Source: Pyxicephalus adspersus
Taxonomy: Eukaryota; Chordata; Amphibia; Anura; Pyxicephalidae
Reading direction: 5' to 3'
Length of the DNA stretch: 64,000 nucleotides
Assembly (NCBI RefSeq): GCF_032062135.1
Contig: NC_092864.1
Location: 24,324,240 to 24,388,239 of the forward strand
Shown: in pieces, positions 48,746 through 60,207 of the stretch
How the letters are laid out: each line of letters opens with the position of its first letter
Numbering within the stretch: position 1 is the first letter of the stretch
The notes under the pieces: model-generated
Databases searched by the model: none
Told to the model about the DNA's origin: nothing
Seen by the model: the letters and a program-made list of their open reading frames with translations, nothing else
Translations under genes and position numbers: made by a program

Positions 48746-49300
48746 ATTGCTTACTCTGATTTATCTGGACTAAATAATTTTCTTACAGTGTGTATTAGAA
48801 CCTGTAGCAAGTCAGATAAAGTCTGCCATGGTTATTGGCTAATGGACAGCAAAATCCAGCCATGTCTTCCCAAGTGTTATTGTTTCTGGTCCACCCTTTA
48901 TTTTTCATTGGATTTCTGTTCTTTTATTTATCAAGATATGGCATTACCACTTTCTGTTTTCAGAAAGCTATTTACAGCACCCTGCAAGTTCCCCCTACCA
49001 ACCATAATCTACCTGCATTGCAAACTGTTTTTTTTCTTTTAGCATGTAAAATCAGGTATGTGATGAAAATGAATGGTGAAAAAGTAAAACTTCATCATAA
49101 TGAGAAAAAAAGAACCTCAAAGCTCACATACTCTGTAAGTAAAAAAGAAGAACCACTAAAAGGATCATGGAAAAGAGATCCTAATGATTACTCAATGATT
49201 CTGTTGGTAACAGCTTTGCATGAGGTCCTCTACAAACTGCAAATTGGACTATTAAAGGGGAGTCTCACTGTCTGTATTGTATTTCAATGTTTTTAATTCT
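48746..49300. repeat. Dispersed repeat segment shared with 34434-34622 and 44395-44530
   Basis: CAGCACCCTGCAAGTTCC ... ATAATCTACCTGCATTGCAAA at about 48973-49024 parallels CAGTACCCTGCTAGTCATAAACTACCTGCATTGCAAA at about 34462-34498 (only key pieces given). No protein match is recognised, although some frames are open. Confidence 0.4.
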
Positions 49301-51633
49301 AGGGAGAATGCAATAGCTGCACCATCTAGACCTGGGTGGAAAAACCTAAAACTCCAATGTGGACAAAAGCCAGTACTTCAAAACATGTATCCAAAACATG
49401 AAGAAATCCAGATCTGAATCAAGCAGCTAGCTTAATCCTACAACTAAAATATCCTTGTGGGTATAATAGGCCCATAGTTAATAAAGCATTATATTCCTAA
49501 AACTGGGGGTCCTCTCTGCTGCTGTGCTCACATGTGGTGGATGGCATCCCAATACCTGCACTCCGGTCTCCTCCCCTCCCTCCTATTCCTCTTTTTCTGT
49601 TTCTGTTCGCTTTGTCTGTTTGCCCTTAATGTGTCCCAGAATATGTATATGTTTTCTATAGCCTGATCAACAGTCTGAAATATTTTCCCAAACTTTACCT
49701 GAAGCTGTTCTTCTAAGTTTCTGGCCCTCATGCCTACTACTCAGGCGTTTGATTACTGTAGCACAACACTTTGTCTACATTGACTTTCTACCATAGCAAA
49801 AAGTAACAGTTTACGGATGATTTGTAACACGTGTTATCTGGACATGACTGTTTTATGTTTTCTTTGTTTTATGTTATGAGAAGAAAAAAAGTGAAGCTTT
49901 TTAAGAACAATGATATAAAGCTTTATTCTCTTTCAAAAGTAGACTAGGTTTTTGAGCACAATTTTATATACATTGTGGAAATGGTTCAGATTTAGGTGAT
50001 TTTAAAATAGGAGCAAATCAGATAGAGCCTACACCATTTCCTGGCTGATAAACACCCATCATATAGCCATTTCCTCCCCAGCCCTTCTGTTACTGGCCTG
50101 ACCTTCTCATTTATTAGATTGAAATGGAAAACTCAAAATCACATTTTACCTAGAGAAGTTTGCATGTAATAGTACTCTGCATAGGTGCAACTACTTCCCC
50201 AAACTAACATCTATCCAACAAGGAATTCTCTAAAATATTGTAATAAATAATGTAATGAATATAAAAGTATTTTTGAATTTGTGTTTTCATATTGTTGGGG
50301 TAAGAGGAGAAAGCAATAAAAGGCAAAGTAGTAGTAGCATATATTTCCTTTTTAATGTATTTTCAAAAGCCATCACGTCTGATTATTTTAAACAATACCT
50401 GCTGATCCTACCACAGATGTCCATGTTCAGGCAAACTTTGATCTATCAATGTATACCAACGGTACTAAAGTACTAGACTTACCTGGTGTCTGTCATAACT
50501 TGTTTAGTGTTTTAGGGAACTTGTTATTTTTAATATTCCACATTTAAAATACACTATGTCAACTTGGAGGACAACATGCCTACTGGGGAAGTAAGCTCAG
50601 AAGTATCTGGCATGCTGGGTAACATATAAAATAACAAAATGTAGGGATATATTGGCATATATTGTCAGAACCATGCCATGTGAACTGAATAGTGAAAACA
50701 GATCAGCACATTTAGTACTTCATATCTCAAAAGGTCTGAAACTATTTGTTTACAGCCATGAAAAGAGAATTTATTCCATACTCCAATTTATAATTAAAAG
50801 TGTCTATAGACATTAACTAACATACTCAAAATCCAGACAACATCTGACATCTATACAGAAAGTATGACAGCCTGGAACAAGCATTCCCAGAGAACAAAAC
50901 AAAATCTTTCCTTCTTGGTTTTGTTTTTCCTAGTGTCAGGGAAGTTCATATGCAGCTTGTTTCACTGTTCTAAACATATGCATTTGTGAATCTACAGTGC
51001 TTCTTTGTAAAGTCTAACTTTTTAAGCTTAGGAATGTTTTTTGAAAAATGTCAAAGCCCTGCAGGGGTTTCAGAAATACAAATTCAGAAATAAAATACAA
51101 TATCTGAAAAGCTGCCCACCCCAGAATCATCAATCTGCTATCCAGTACCGACTCTCTTTTGGGTTGAACGATGCCCACTGTTTTTTCACCCTGGGCTCAC
51201 ATTGGAATGCTGCAGCATTTAGGACCCCTCTCAAAAGAAAAAAAAAGAGGAAAAGGACAATTGCCAATGCAGCGTAAACTATTCTAATGTCTATAGTAAG
51301 CTAAATTTGAACCTGTGGCCATGCTATGAACATTTAAGTATTTACATATTCACACTGACTGACCTATTTAGATGCAGGCACTGTGGTATGAAGCATTTTT
51401 TAAGTTACAGCAAAGTCCAAAAATTTTAGCTACCCCTGTACTCCTTTGGGTCTTTTTCTTTCTAAAATAAAACTAGATGAAAGGTTGAATACGGTGAACT
51501 AAGCTGCTGAGAAAACAGCTAAAATGGCTTCAGTAGTTTTGCTGTGAACATTGAGGATTGATTGTTCGTTGTTTTGGCTACAGGGGTCAATCAGTGCTTG
51601 TTTTAAAGGCTTTTTTACTGTTTTTTGAAGCTA
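49301..51633. other. Intergenic, no feature recognised
   Basis: AT-rich sequence. Short open frames lack homology and splice context. Confidence 0.5.
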
Positions 51634-51939
51634 TCATTTTCCAAGTAGACATTTTGTGCTATCACATGTTTTGGTCTTTAGTGATAAATGTACCAATATA
51701 AAGAGATCAGCAAACAAACAAAAAAAAATGTTCTTACCTGATCCAATTTTGCAATCTGGTTTGATAGGTTTCGATCTGTCAGCCATCTGCTTATGGGCCT
51801 TTATTGCAATTCTGTTTGCAAAAGGCCAACTTATCTCTTCTGTGTTGGAGTGCCATCCATCTGAATAACACTGCAAAATAACCTTTCTTCTAGGAGAGTG
51901 CTTGTGTAGCTGACATATTTGCATTTTAGAGGCATCCAT
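51634..51939 (-). CDS. Unrecognised open frame of 101 codons, possible first coding exon
   Basis: The minus-strand ATG at 51939 begins MDASKMQICQLHKH, and the frame stays open to 51634. A consensus-like donor CAG|GTAAGA sits at 51738/51737, which would make a 67-codon exon plus one base. The composition (mixed charged residues, few simple repeats) is more protein-like than most frames here. However, there is no recognised family, no promoter signal and no partner exon. A stop codon is directly upstream of the ATG. A chance frame is the more likely explanation. Confidence 0.13.
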   Translation of the reverse strand: MDASKMQICQLHKHSPRRKVILQCYSDGWHSNTEEISWPFANRIAIKAHKQMADRSKPIKPDCKIGSGKNIFFCLFADLFILVHLSLKTKTCDSTKCLLGK

Positions 51940-52448
51940 CTAGCATCTGCAGTATATTTGGTGCCAGGGTGCAGGAGCTGATTTCACTTTCAGCACCAGA
52001 AGAAGTTTGAACATAGTATTGCATTCATTTCTTGCTATAAGGTAGGCCTATTTATAAGAGGAGCAACTATTGGCTGAAAATGTATTTCCAGTCTATACCA
52101 TTTTTCTAATAGAGCAGAAAAGGTTCAGAAACTCTGTAAGTTTTCATTACTGTCTGAGGTGTCATTAAGGAGACTATTCCCTCGTTTTCTGTACTAAGAC
52201 GAGGACTGAAAGCATGGCCTTATCCCTGTACAGTTAAAAGCAAAATTAAAAAGATGAGTCCTCTTTAACCTGGTAAAAGTAGCTTGGATATCTCAAAACT
52301 ACTCATGCAGCAAGCTATATAGGGACATTCACTTTCTTTTTGCTAAGCTGCTTCAGGATTGACCTGTAATTGTCATTGTTCTGCTAAAGGAAAAAAACGT
52401 TTTAATCACCAGTGAAATGTGAATCTTAGAGTTCTTTAGGGATGGGAA

Positions 52449-53077
52449 TTTTTTTTTATCAATTACGTTTTAATTATAACTTTTCCTATTATAACCTTCT
52501 TTATTATGAAATAGCACATTTTCTAATATGAAAAATCCTAGCAAACTCTAATCATTCTATGTTTTGATACAGTAAAAAAACGACTTCTGCAAGGGCTGCC
52601 CATTCAGGGGGAACTGATAACAAAGATAATTCCTGGCCCATTGATCTCCAACCTTACTAGTGAGTGATATTTGTGCAATTTTAAATTATGATTGTTAGTG
52701 CAATAAACAAACCATTGTCATTTACGAGCATTGCTATAGCTGGTGCTGCATACAAAGTGATATAATGGCCTTATTTTAAAATAATGTTGGCAAGTAGGCT
52801 TTTATTGCAGAAGACACTCTGCATGTCTGTTCTTCAATAAAAGGAGAGAGCAGACCACTCAAGTGAGATTGCAAGAAGAATGCATCTTCTGCAACCTCTG
52901 CAAAGCCTCTTCAGATTATTTAAGGGATCCCAGGTTCCTCCTTAGGTGTACAAAGAACAGTACAGAGGAAAAAACAGACATCCCCAGACAAGTTAGACAT
53001 CCACGGCCATCTAGGAAAAGCCATCACGGCCATATAATAGGAAAAGTTATAATTAAAACGTAATTGATAAAAAAAAA
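52449..53077. mobile_element. 629-bp unit bounded by 45-bp perfect inverted repeats
   Basis: 52449-52493 (T-run, then ATCAATTACGTTTTAATT and so on to CCTATTATA) is the exact reverse complement of 53033-53077. Perfect 45-bp arms imply a recent or maintained structure, as at the ends of a non-autonomous DNA transposon or foldback element. The interior (52494-53032) has no recognised coding sequence, and no clear target duplication is visible. Confidence 0.7.
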
Positions 53078-53104
53078 ATGGTCTCGGGAGAAATACAGCC
53101 GTTA

Positions 53105-53395
53105 TCCTAGAGCAGTGGTCCCCAGCCTTTTGGAGCTCATGGACCACTAAATGCGTGGACTCCGGATGGCGGGGAGCTATGTGTTACTCAAAGGTGTAGA
53201 AACTTCCCCCCAGAGTGACGTCATGATTCCAGAACCTGCCCACTTCCCCATCGCAGGCTTGGGCTGGTTGTTTCTGGAACCTGCGATGCGTACCGGAGAT
53301 GTGGTCCGTGTCCTTCTCCTGACCGCGCTGGGGGGTGCATCATCCAGAACCGCAGCTGACCTGCCAGACGGGGGTTGGGGACCCCTGTCCTAGAG
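53105..53395. mobile_element. hAT-type MITE with perfect 8-bp target duplication
   Basis: The element at 53113-53387 (275 bp) is flanked by TCCTAGAG at 53105-53112 and again at 53388-53395. The left end CAGTGGTCCCCAGCC and inverted right end CAGGGGTCCCCAACC match at 13 of 15 positions. The interior is GC-rich and includes an inverted CCAGAACCTGC / GGAACCTGCGA stretch. It is non-coding. Confidence 0.9.
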
Positions 53396-54339
53396 CATTC
53401 TCTGTTCCTTTTGGGGTTACATGTCACATTATAGCTAAGGGTTTTTTATGGAGTTTTGTCCAATACTACACTTGAAATGCACAGTGTCCGTTATCCCTTC
53501 CTAATAAAATCCTTCCCATTGAGGTGGTGGTAAATTATATTTTGCATGCTGTGGGGAAATATGGGGTCTGCTGATGGGAAGGATGTTGGAGAGGACCTGG
53601 ATCAGTATGTGAAGGTCTTCCTTTTGTTTATTACTCTTCTCAGGGTGAATGGCTTTCTCAGTCTCTCTATTTTACACTCTTTAGCTTTGGATATCCTAAC
53701 TGATATTTTAAAAAGGGCTACATACCTGGTGAAGATATTGTGCTTCTCAGTCTCACTTTCTTTTGATTAGTTTGGAGTTTTTGTTCTTGTAAATAGGTTT
53801 GAGTTGCAGAACTTGGTTAAACAACTCAAGTTAATCAACTTGGTCACCATATCAATTAACTTGGGAACTTAATGACCACAGACCCCCACCGTCCAACCCC
53901 CCAGGATAGATAAAGTCATTGTAAAAAAGCGGTGGTATGGTTCTCAGTCTCTAGCGTTGATATCAGATAAAACCTGTGTTTAAGGAGATAAACTACATAT
54001 CAAATTTAGTATCAAATATGGGCTGTGTATTTGTGGATTTTGATATTTCAATATTATTTTTAAAAAACTTTAACAGTGTATACAATGCAAAAACATTTAT
54101 TTTCAGTTACATAAAATGTTATAAATAATATTGACTGTTATTTTTAACTGTGAAAACTTTGCTCTAAAAAACAAAACCCCAGTCAGCAATATTGTATGTG
54201 GTCTCTACAACTGATATTTTCTACCTATTATTCTAGAAATGAGTAAATATACTAAAATTCGATTTAACATTACACTAATTTAAATTTATTTTGGGGGCTT
54301 GGAAGCCATAAAACTGCACCATGTGGTCAACTTAGTCAA
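53396..54339. other. Intergenic, no feature recognised
   Basis: AT-rich unique sequence after the hAT MITE. Confidence 0.5.
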
Positions 54340-54402
54340 CACAGACAGTGACACAGAAGGAGGAGAAGACCCTGCCCTGAAAAGCTTACAATCTAATAGT
54401 TC
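54340..54402 (-). repeat. L2-like LINE 3' UTR fragment, reverse
   Basis: On the minus strand ATTAGATTGTAAGCTTTTC, GGGCAGGGTCTTCTCCTCC and TGTGTCACTGTCTGTG match the order in 24595-24660. Confidence 0.65.
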
Positions 54403-55140
54403 AACCAAGATCCTTTCCTAAGTGCCTGCTACTATGGCTTTGGTATACCTTGTTTGGCTTTATGACAAGCACCATGTTTAAATTCAGGAAGGAAGAACAG
54501 AATGACACATTTCTCAAACTAGGGACAATTTAACATTACTTACTACATCTTTGGTGGAGGTGGGTGAAAATAAGGGTCAGATATATAGGTCAGTGTTAAC
54601 TATCACAACTATCATAACTATAACAACTGATCATATCTTCCCTCTCTTTGCTTCATACTACACTAAAAAAATAAAGTAAAAATCGTATTTTTGAAGGCAA
54701 GCCAAGCCATCCAAGGTAACTTGTACCTGAGACATTTTGATAAATGCAGCTATTCTGTTTATATCTTAGCTGGTAAGACTGGTCGAAAGCCTGGAAAGTC
54801 ACACCAGGACATTTTTTCGTTCAAGAAAATGGAACACAAAACATTAAAGATAGATACCTTGTATAAGATGGTAGAAATGTCTGACTCACTAATAAAACAT
54901 CCCACTTATGGCATAGAAGCCCATTTGTATCTACTCAAATTCAAAATAGTTAACAAAGTTTCAATGCATTGTCTGCTTGCTCCTATGCCATCTTTATCCT
55001 GCAGTAGATTGACTAAGGATAAAAATAAATTATATGAGAATTTTATCTTCACAATACCCTCCCAAAAATTTTTAACAGGGTTTTTTTTTTATTTTAAGAG
55101 TAGTGGTAGCACTGGTATTTTTTTATTCATGTAAATGTTC

Positions 55141-55561
55141 TTAAGCAAGGTACACACTTCCAAAAATTATTGTTAGAAAACGAACGATTATGACCGATCA
55201 ATGATTTTACACGATTATACTTGAACGATCGTATTGTGCACACTTCTGTACATGCTGTAACAATACGATTGTTCAAATATAATCCACCAATAATGTACAC
55301 ATGCTAGATACGATTGAATGATGCATGTAAAGGAGAAAGTGTATTGCAGAAACATGCACCGTCACTGAACAACTGTACACACGATAGATAGTGAACGATT
55401 GTCGGCCAATCAGATCCACCATGCCGGGCGTTCATTTCCAATGACAATTCTTGTTCATCGGCGTCGTTGGTCACTTTTTTTTAGATTGATTTTTGGCCAA
55501 TCAGTCATTCGTCGTTCGTTGTTTCCAACGATAATTATTGGACATGTGTACACAGCTTTAC
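55141..55561. mobile_element. TTAA-type MITE, different family
   Basis: It starts TTAAGCAAGGTACACACTTC and ends GTGTACACAGCTTTAC. The inverted right end GTAAAGCTGTGTACAC resembles the left. The target site reads TTAA on the left and TTAC on the right, so one side is mutated. The interior has repeated ACGATT / AATCGT motifs. It is similar in end design to the 47878 and 56690 elements, but the body is different. Confidence 0.65.
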
Positions 55562-56689
55562 AATATAAAAAGTAGCAAGTTGGGTTAATCTTTCATTTTC
55601 CTCGTCCAAGCAGGCTTCCGCAGGAAATAAAACTCCCATGTTACTACTTGATCAGCCAAGCGCTATCAATCAAACACAGCAAGTGGGTCTAGGTGGTGCC
55701 AGCTATTGACTGGCAAGCTAGATCCTTGGAAATCAAGTAAAGAAATTCTCTTAGCTATTACTGAATAAAAGCCATGCCATGTATTTTTTTCTGCCTTGCT
55801 GAATACTAGGGAAAAACAAACCTGGACCTTAAACAAAACCTATATAACAGCCTACATGCAATTATTTCTGAATTCTGGAGCAGTCCAGCATTATCACAGG
55901 AAGCTGCATTAGGTGGTTGGGAGGATCTACAAGTATTTGGGGGATTTTGCAGAGAAACACTTAAAGCTCTGCCGCACATATTTTAAATGAAAGTTTATAG
56001 TTCTCCTTTAAGGCCCTGGTCCAGCTCCAGTGCTTGCCAGACATCAGTGCACAGAATCTAATGATAGCCCCACCATCTTCCCTATTGCAAGTCCCAGCCT
56101 CGGGAAGCTATATGTGCTTTCCAACACACGAGTGCCCCGGGAATTCTGTGCACAAGGAATGGCATGACAGACAGAGGACCAAGAGTCCAAAGATAAGGCA
56201 GTAGCAAAGATTCCAACAGAGGCAAGTCCAGAATACAGGAACCAGAGGTCAAACACAGGTAATCAATCCACCAGATAAGGTATCCAAGAGCAAAAGCAGA
56301 GTTGGGGTCATAGGCAAAGGGTCAATTCAGGCCGCATACAATTGCAGTGTCAGCAACAGTTAGTCCAAAAAAATATACAAATCAGCAGCAGGTCAGCCCA
56401 GCTAAATGCTACAACAGGCAACTGGTGACCAGAAGCAGAAAGGCTATAAAGTCCAAGAAGTCAGTGGCAGTGCATGATTTAGACTAGAAATTATTCTGCT
56501 TATTGGCTGCAACATAAAATCCAAAACCTTTAGCTGCATTCAGTCTTAGTGTATGTTCTGGGGAAGCTGAGAAGGATATATCTTAGGTGGAAGGTGCACT
56601 GCTACAGGAAAGCCACAGATGCTACAAGCTGCAGAACAGAGGACAGAAAGCTAATTCCTAGACCTCCTCTGCTGCTGCAAGCTTTGGCC
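55562..56689. other. Intergenic, no feature recognised
   Basis: Unique-looking sequence between two TTAA-type MITEs, somewhat richer in CAG/CAA purine tracts at 56160-56460. Confidence 0.45.
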
Positions 56690-57028
56690 TTAAGCTACGT
56701 ACACACGGCAGATTTTTATCGCCCGAAAATCGGCATCGGCCAAATATCGGGCGAAAATCTGCCGTGTGTACAGTCGGTGTCGTCCATCGTCCGAACGACC
56801 GACCTGCCGGATCCACGGACGATGGACGACGACCGATCGTAATGAAAGGGAAGGGGGAGAGAGCGCAGGAGGGTGCCGCTCCGTCGCTCTCCCCCTCCCC
56901 TCTCCATAGAGCATGAACGGTGCTGTATGTACAGCACCGTTCATGCATCGTGCAGTCCCTTGTCGTTGGAAAGGATCGTGAAAGATCCTTTCCAACGACA
57001 AAAATTGCAAGTGTGTACGCAGCTTTAG
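56690..57028. mobile_element. TTAA-flanked MITE, copy B
   Basis: It matches copy A (47878-48216) over its full length at roughly 93% identity by eye, with the same ends, internal palindrome and subterminal hairpins. The left flank is TTAA (56690-56693) and the right is TTAG (57025-57028), a one-base decay. It is in the same orientation as copy A. Confidence 0.85.
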
Positions 57029-57577
57029 AGAGAATAAGCCAGGTGTCCTATACTGTGGTGGCGCACAGTCCGGGATTGCCGGCCAGAAGCGTGTCTCCTA
57101 ACAGAGGTAACTTTGGAACCACTAAAGTTTTAATTCTAAATGACTAGAGATCTATTCGTATGTATATAGCCCCTTACTGGCTGATGGCATCTTATCATAT
57201 CATACCTACATCATATCTTATCATACCTTTACATGCAATAGTTTACACGTTTGCTAACATGTTAGGACTGTGTGGATTCCAAAAGAGTGTTCAAGAAGCA
57301 ATGATAGATTGTTTCATATTTAATTGAATTTGCTAATGATATTGTTCAGTTAACGGTTTTCAGCATTAATAAAGATAGATAAGGGGTGTAGAAGAAAGTT
57401 CTTTCAAGGTATCAATCAGCATATCTAGCAATAGATATATTGTCAGGATAACAAGCTGATTTACCATTGTATTATGTTGCAAATCTTGAATCATTTAATA
57501 TCCTAGTAATAGTTTTAAACAGACAATATTTTTATTAGAAAACTTATTACACGGATACGATTTGTAACAGTTTAGAT

Positions 57578-57770
57578 CAGCCATTCTCAGCCAGGGTTCC
57601 ATAGAACCTTGGGGTGCCTCCAAAAGTTTCCAGGGGTTCCTTGAGTTGTAGCCAATTGACCTCCCATATAATGGTGCCTGCATAGTTCCAGGGCCAGCAC
57701 CACATAGTAGAGCCATCTGAATAAAAGCAAGGACAATGTAAGCTGTTTGTAAAAGTGGTATTCTGACCAC
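57578..57770. mobile_element. hAT-like element, left end only
   Basis: CAGCCATTCTCAGCCAGGG at 57578 followed by TTCCATAGAACCTTGGGG and AGGGGTTCCTTGAG is typical of a hAT MITE terminus in frogs. The right terminus was not found. Confidence 0.45.
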
Positions 57771-58447
57771 TCATGTAAGGTGCATTCTTTCCACTAACAA
57801 CCAATGCAAATAGCTTTTAAGTAATAGTAATATTTTGAATTATTTAAGAACAGGTGTTTTTAACAATGCAATATTAAAAAAATAGATATATTATTAGGTA
57901 CTAAGAAGCAGAAATAAGTTGCAATCCAAGGATCCTTGCCCACTATGATAACTGCTTGGCAGATGATCACAGACATTGCAAATAGCCAGCTCTGGTAGAG
58001 ACTGCAGAATAGGCATGGAGCTGTGCTTTAAATTTAAAGTGAGACAATAGCCAGTGGTTGACTAAAGCTGACCCAATGATAATCCATGACCAGCATCTTA
58101 CGTCCCTTTAGATGACAACTACAGGATGTATTGTATTCTTCTAGGATGACCTCCTGAAAAGTATATGGTAAAACATTTATACACATATTTGTAAAACTTT
58201 ATTGTTGGTAATAAGATATTGATATAAAATAAAGTGTACCAAACAAATAATTAAAACATACTTGTGTCATGTTCCTTATTTACAGATTTGCCATAGGCCT
58301 TGTATTATAAACCTAAATTTAAAATATTTTGCAGCTTACCTGTACTAAGATGGTAATATTTTGGTGGGGTAATAATTTTTTATATTTTAATACAAATTTT
58401 ATATTTTGATGGTAATAATTATATATTTACACAACCTTATAGATGCA
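57771..58447. other. Intergenic, no feature recognised
   Basis: AT-rich DNA up to the L1 target duplication. It may hide the decayed right part of the hAT element at 57578. Confidence 0.45.
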
Positions 58448-60207
58448 CATGTGTAATTTTTTTTTTTTTTGAAATTGTATTTTTATTGAAATTTTTCAAC
58501 AGGGTACAGAAAAAAGAAAAAAAAAAGGGAGAAACATAGGGGGGTGATAACACTACAGACATGCAGTAAAACATATTCCAGAATCTAACCAGGACATCAA
58601 ACCATGACATTTGTACAATGACACAAATCTGTTAATCTTCTTGAAATACAGAGTGGACCATATATAGTCAAGTTATTTTGCAATTCCCATTCAAAAGAGG
58701 AGTCCATTGACCTCAGAAAGATAAATTAGCATAAAAACAGTCCCATGCCTCCCACACCGTCTCAAACTTAACCAAGGTGTCTCTGATAAGCGCCGTGAGG
58801 TATTCCATAAGACGGATCTCTTGGATCCGCTTATATAGACTCTCCACAGAGGGGGGTGAGGTTGTTTTCCATCTAGAGGCTATCAGCATTCGTGCTGCGA
58901 CCAGAATATGAGATACCAGCTTACGAGACACCTTAGGCAAAGCTGAGGAGGGACGCCCCAAGACATGGGAAAGAAGATCCAACGGTATATGTTGTTGGGT
59001 CACAGTAGTGAGCAAGTCATTAACACACGCCCAGTATGGCTGTATGAGGGGACAGAACCAAAATATGTGTTCTATCGTACCACGGTGTGCACCACACCTC
59101 CAACACTTTGAATCAACCGCAGGAAACAGCCTGTGGAGCACCGTCGGAGTGTGATACCACCGTAGCACAATTTTGTACAGGTTCTCTTTGTATAAGGTAC
59201 AAATAGAACTTTTATGCGCTGCCTCCCAAATGTCATGCCAATCTTCAGCTGTGAGAGGATGCCCTAGAATTGCTTCCCATTTGAGCATATAATTAAATTT
59301 AAAAGTCTCCCTGTGTAGAAGCATGTAGAAGGCGGTAGATGGAGGAAATCGCTCCCTTGGTGCAGGGGCCCTCCATACATAACCTCTCAAATGCGGTTAG
59401 GGCCTGGAAGATAGCCGAGGGTTGTAATGACATAACATAATGCCGTATTTGTAAAAAGGCGTAGAAAGAGGACCGGGGCAAATCCACTCTATCCGTCAAT
59501 TCAGTGAAGGAAAGTAGCCTCCGCTCTACTGGGTGTAGGATATGTCTGATTTGATATAAACCCCTGTCTTTCCAAGGGCCAGCCATTGAGCTCGAGAGGC
59601 TATCAGGTATTTGCGGGTTAAAGATTATGGAGGTTAGCCTCGAGGGGGAGGACGCTAAATTATATTTGGCTCTGCAGACTCTCCAAATATTCCTCGTAAA
59701 AACCATGGGCGCCGTCAAATCTGAGTCTGTCAGCAGGAGGGAGGAGCTCCACAGCATGACATTGGGGTGGGCAGGAGACACCCATTCCATCTCCAACTCC
59801 GCACTAATGCTAGAGGGATACGGGGAAGTCCACTGCAAAATATGCCGTAGATGGGCCGCCTGATAATATTTGAAAATATCTGGAGCCCCCAATCCTCCAC
59901 TTTCCCTGGGGGTACATACAATACGCTGAGCCACCCTATGTCTTTTATAGGCCCAAATAAACTGCAAGAACTCCGTTTGAACTCTTTTTAGAGCCGGAGG
60001 CGATACCTTAACTGGAAGCGTCTCGAATAAATAGAGCAATTTGGGGAGAAGCATCATTTTAACTGACACAATCCTCCCAAGCAACGACAGGGGGTGGTTC
60101 CGCCATTTACTCAGGTGATTAGTTACCTCCCTGAACAATGGAGGAAAGTTGCGGGGGTACAGTTGAGCATAAGTGGAGGTAATGTTCGTCCCCTCATGTG
60201 TAATTTT
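58448..60207 (-). mobile_element. 5'-truncated L1/Tx1-type LINE with perfect 13-bp target duplication
   Basis: CATGTGTAATTTT occurs at 58448-58460 and again at 60195-60207. Between them lies a minus-strand retrocopy of 1734 bp that starts inside ORF2 and ends in a poly(A) tail (plus-strand T-run 58461-58470). Frame 60194-59299 encodes the part after the RT core (HLSKWRNHPLSLLGRIVSVK, LPKLLYLFETLP, ESGGLGAPDIFKYYQAAHLR). Frame 59390-58713 encodes the C-terminus, with a zinc-knuckle-like CWRCGAHRGTIEHIFWFC (C-x2-C-x8-H-x4-C). The two frames are separated by a one-base shift near 59300. It is dead on arrival by truncation but well preserved. Confidence 0.93.

Noticed and set aside
48536..49296. 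Two overlapping plus-strand frames of about 150-170 codons
   Set aside because: They lie antisense to the L2-like RT fragment and in a dispersed repeat, with no family match; the supported coding signal is on the minus strand of 48217-48745.
54691..55134. Plus-strand open frame of 147 codons before the TTAA MITE at 55141
   Set aside because: No recognised domain, no splice or promoter context, lysine- and phenylalanine-rich AT-driven composition, ends in a T-run region. Treated as chance.
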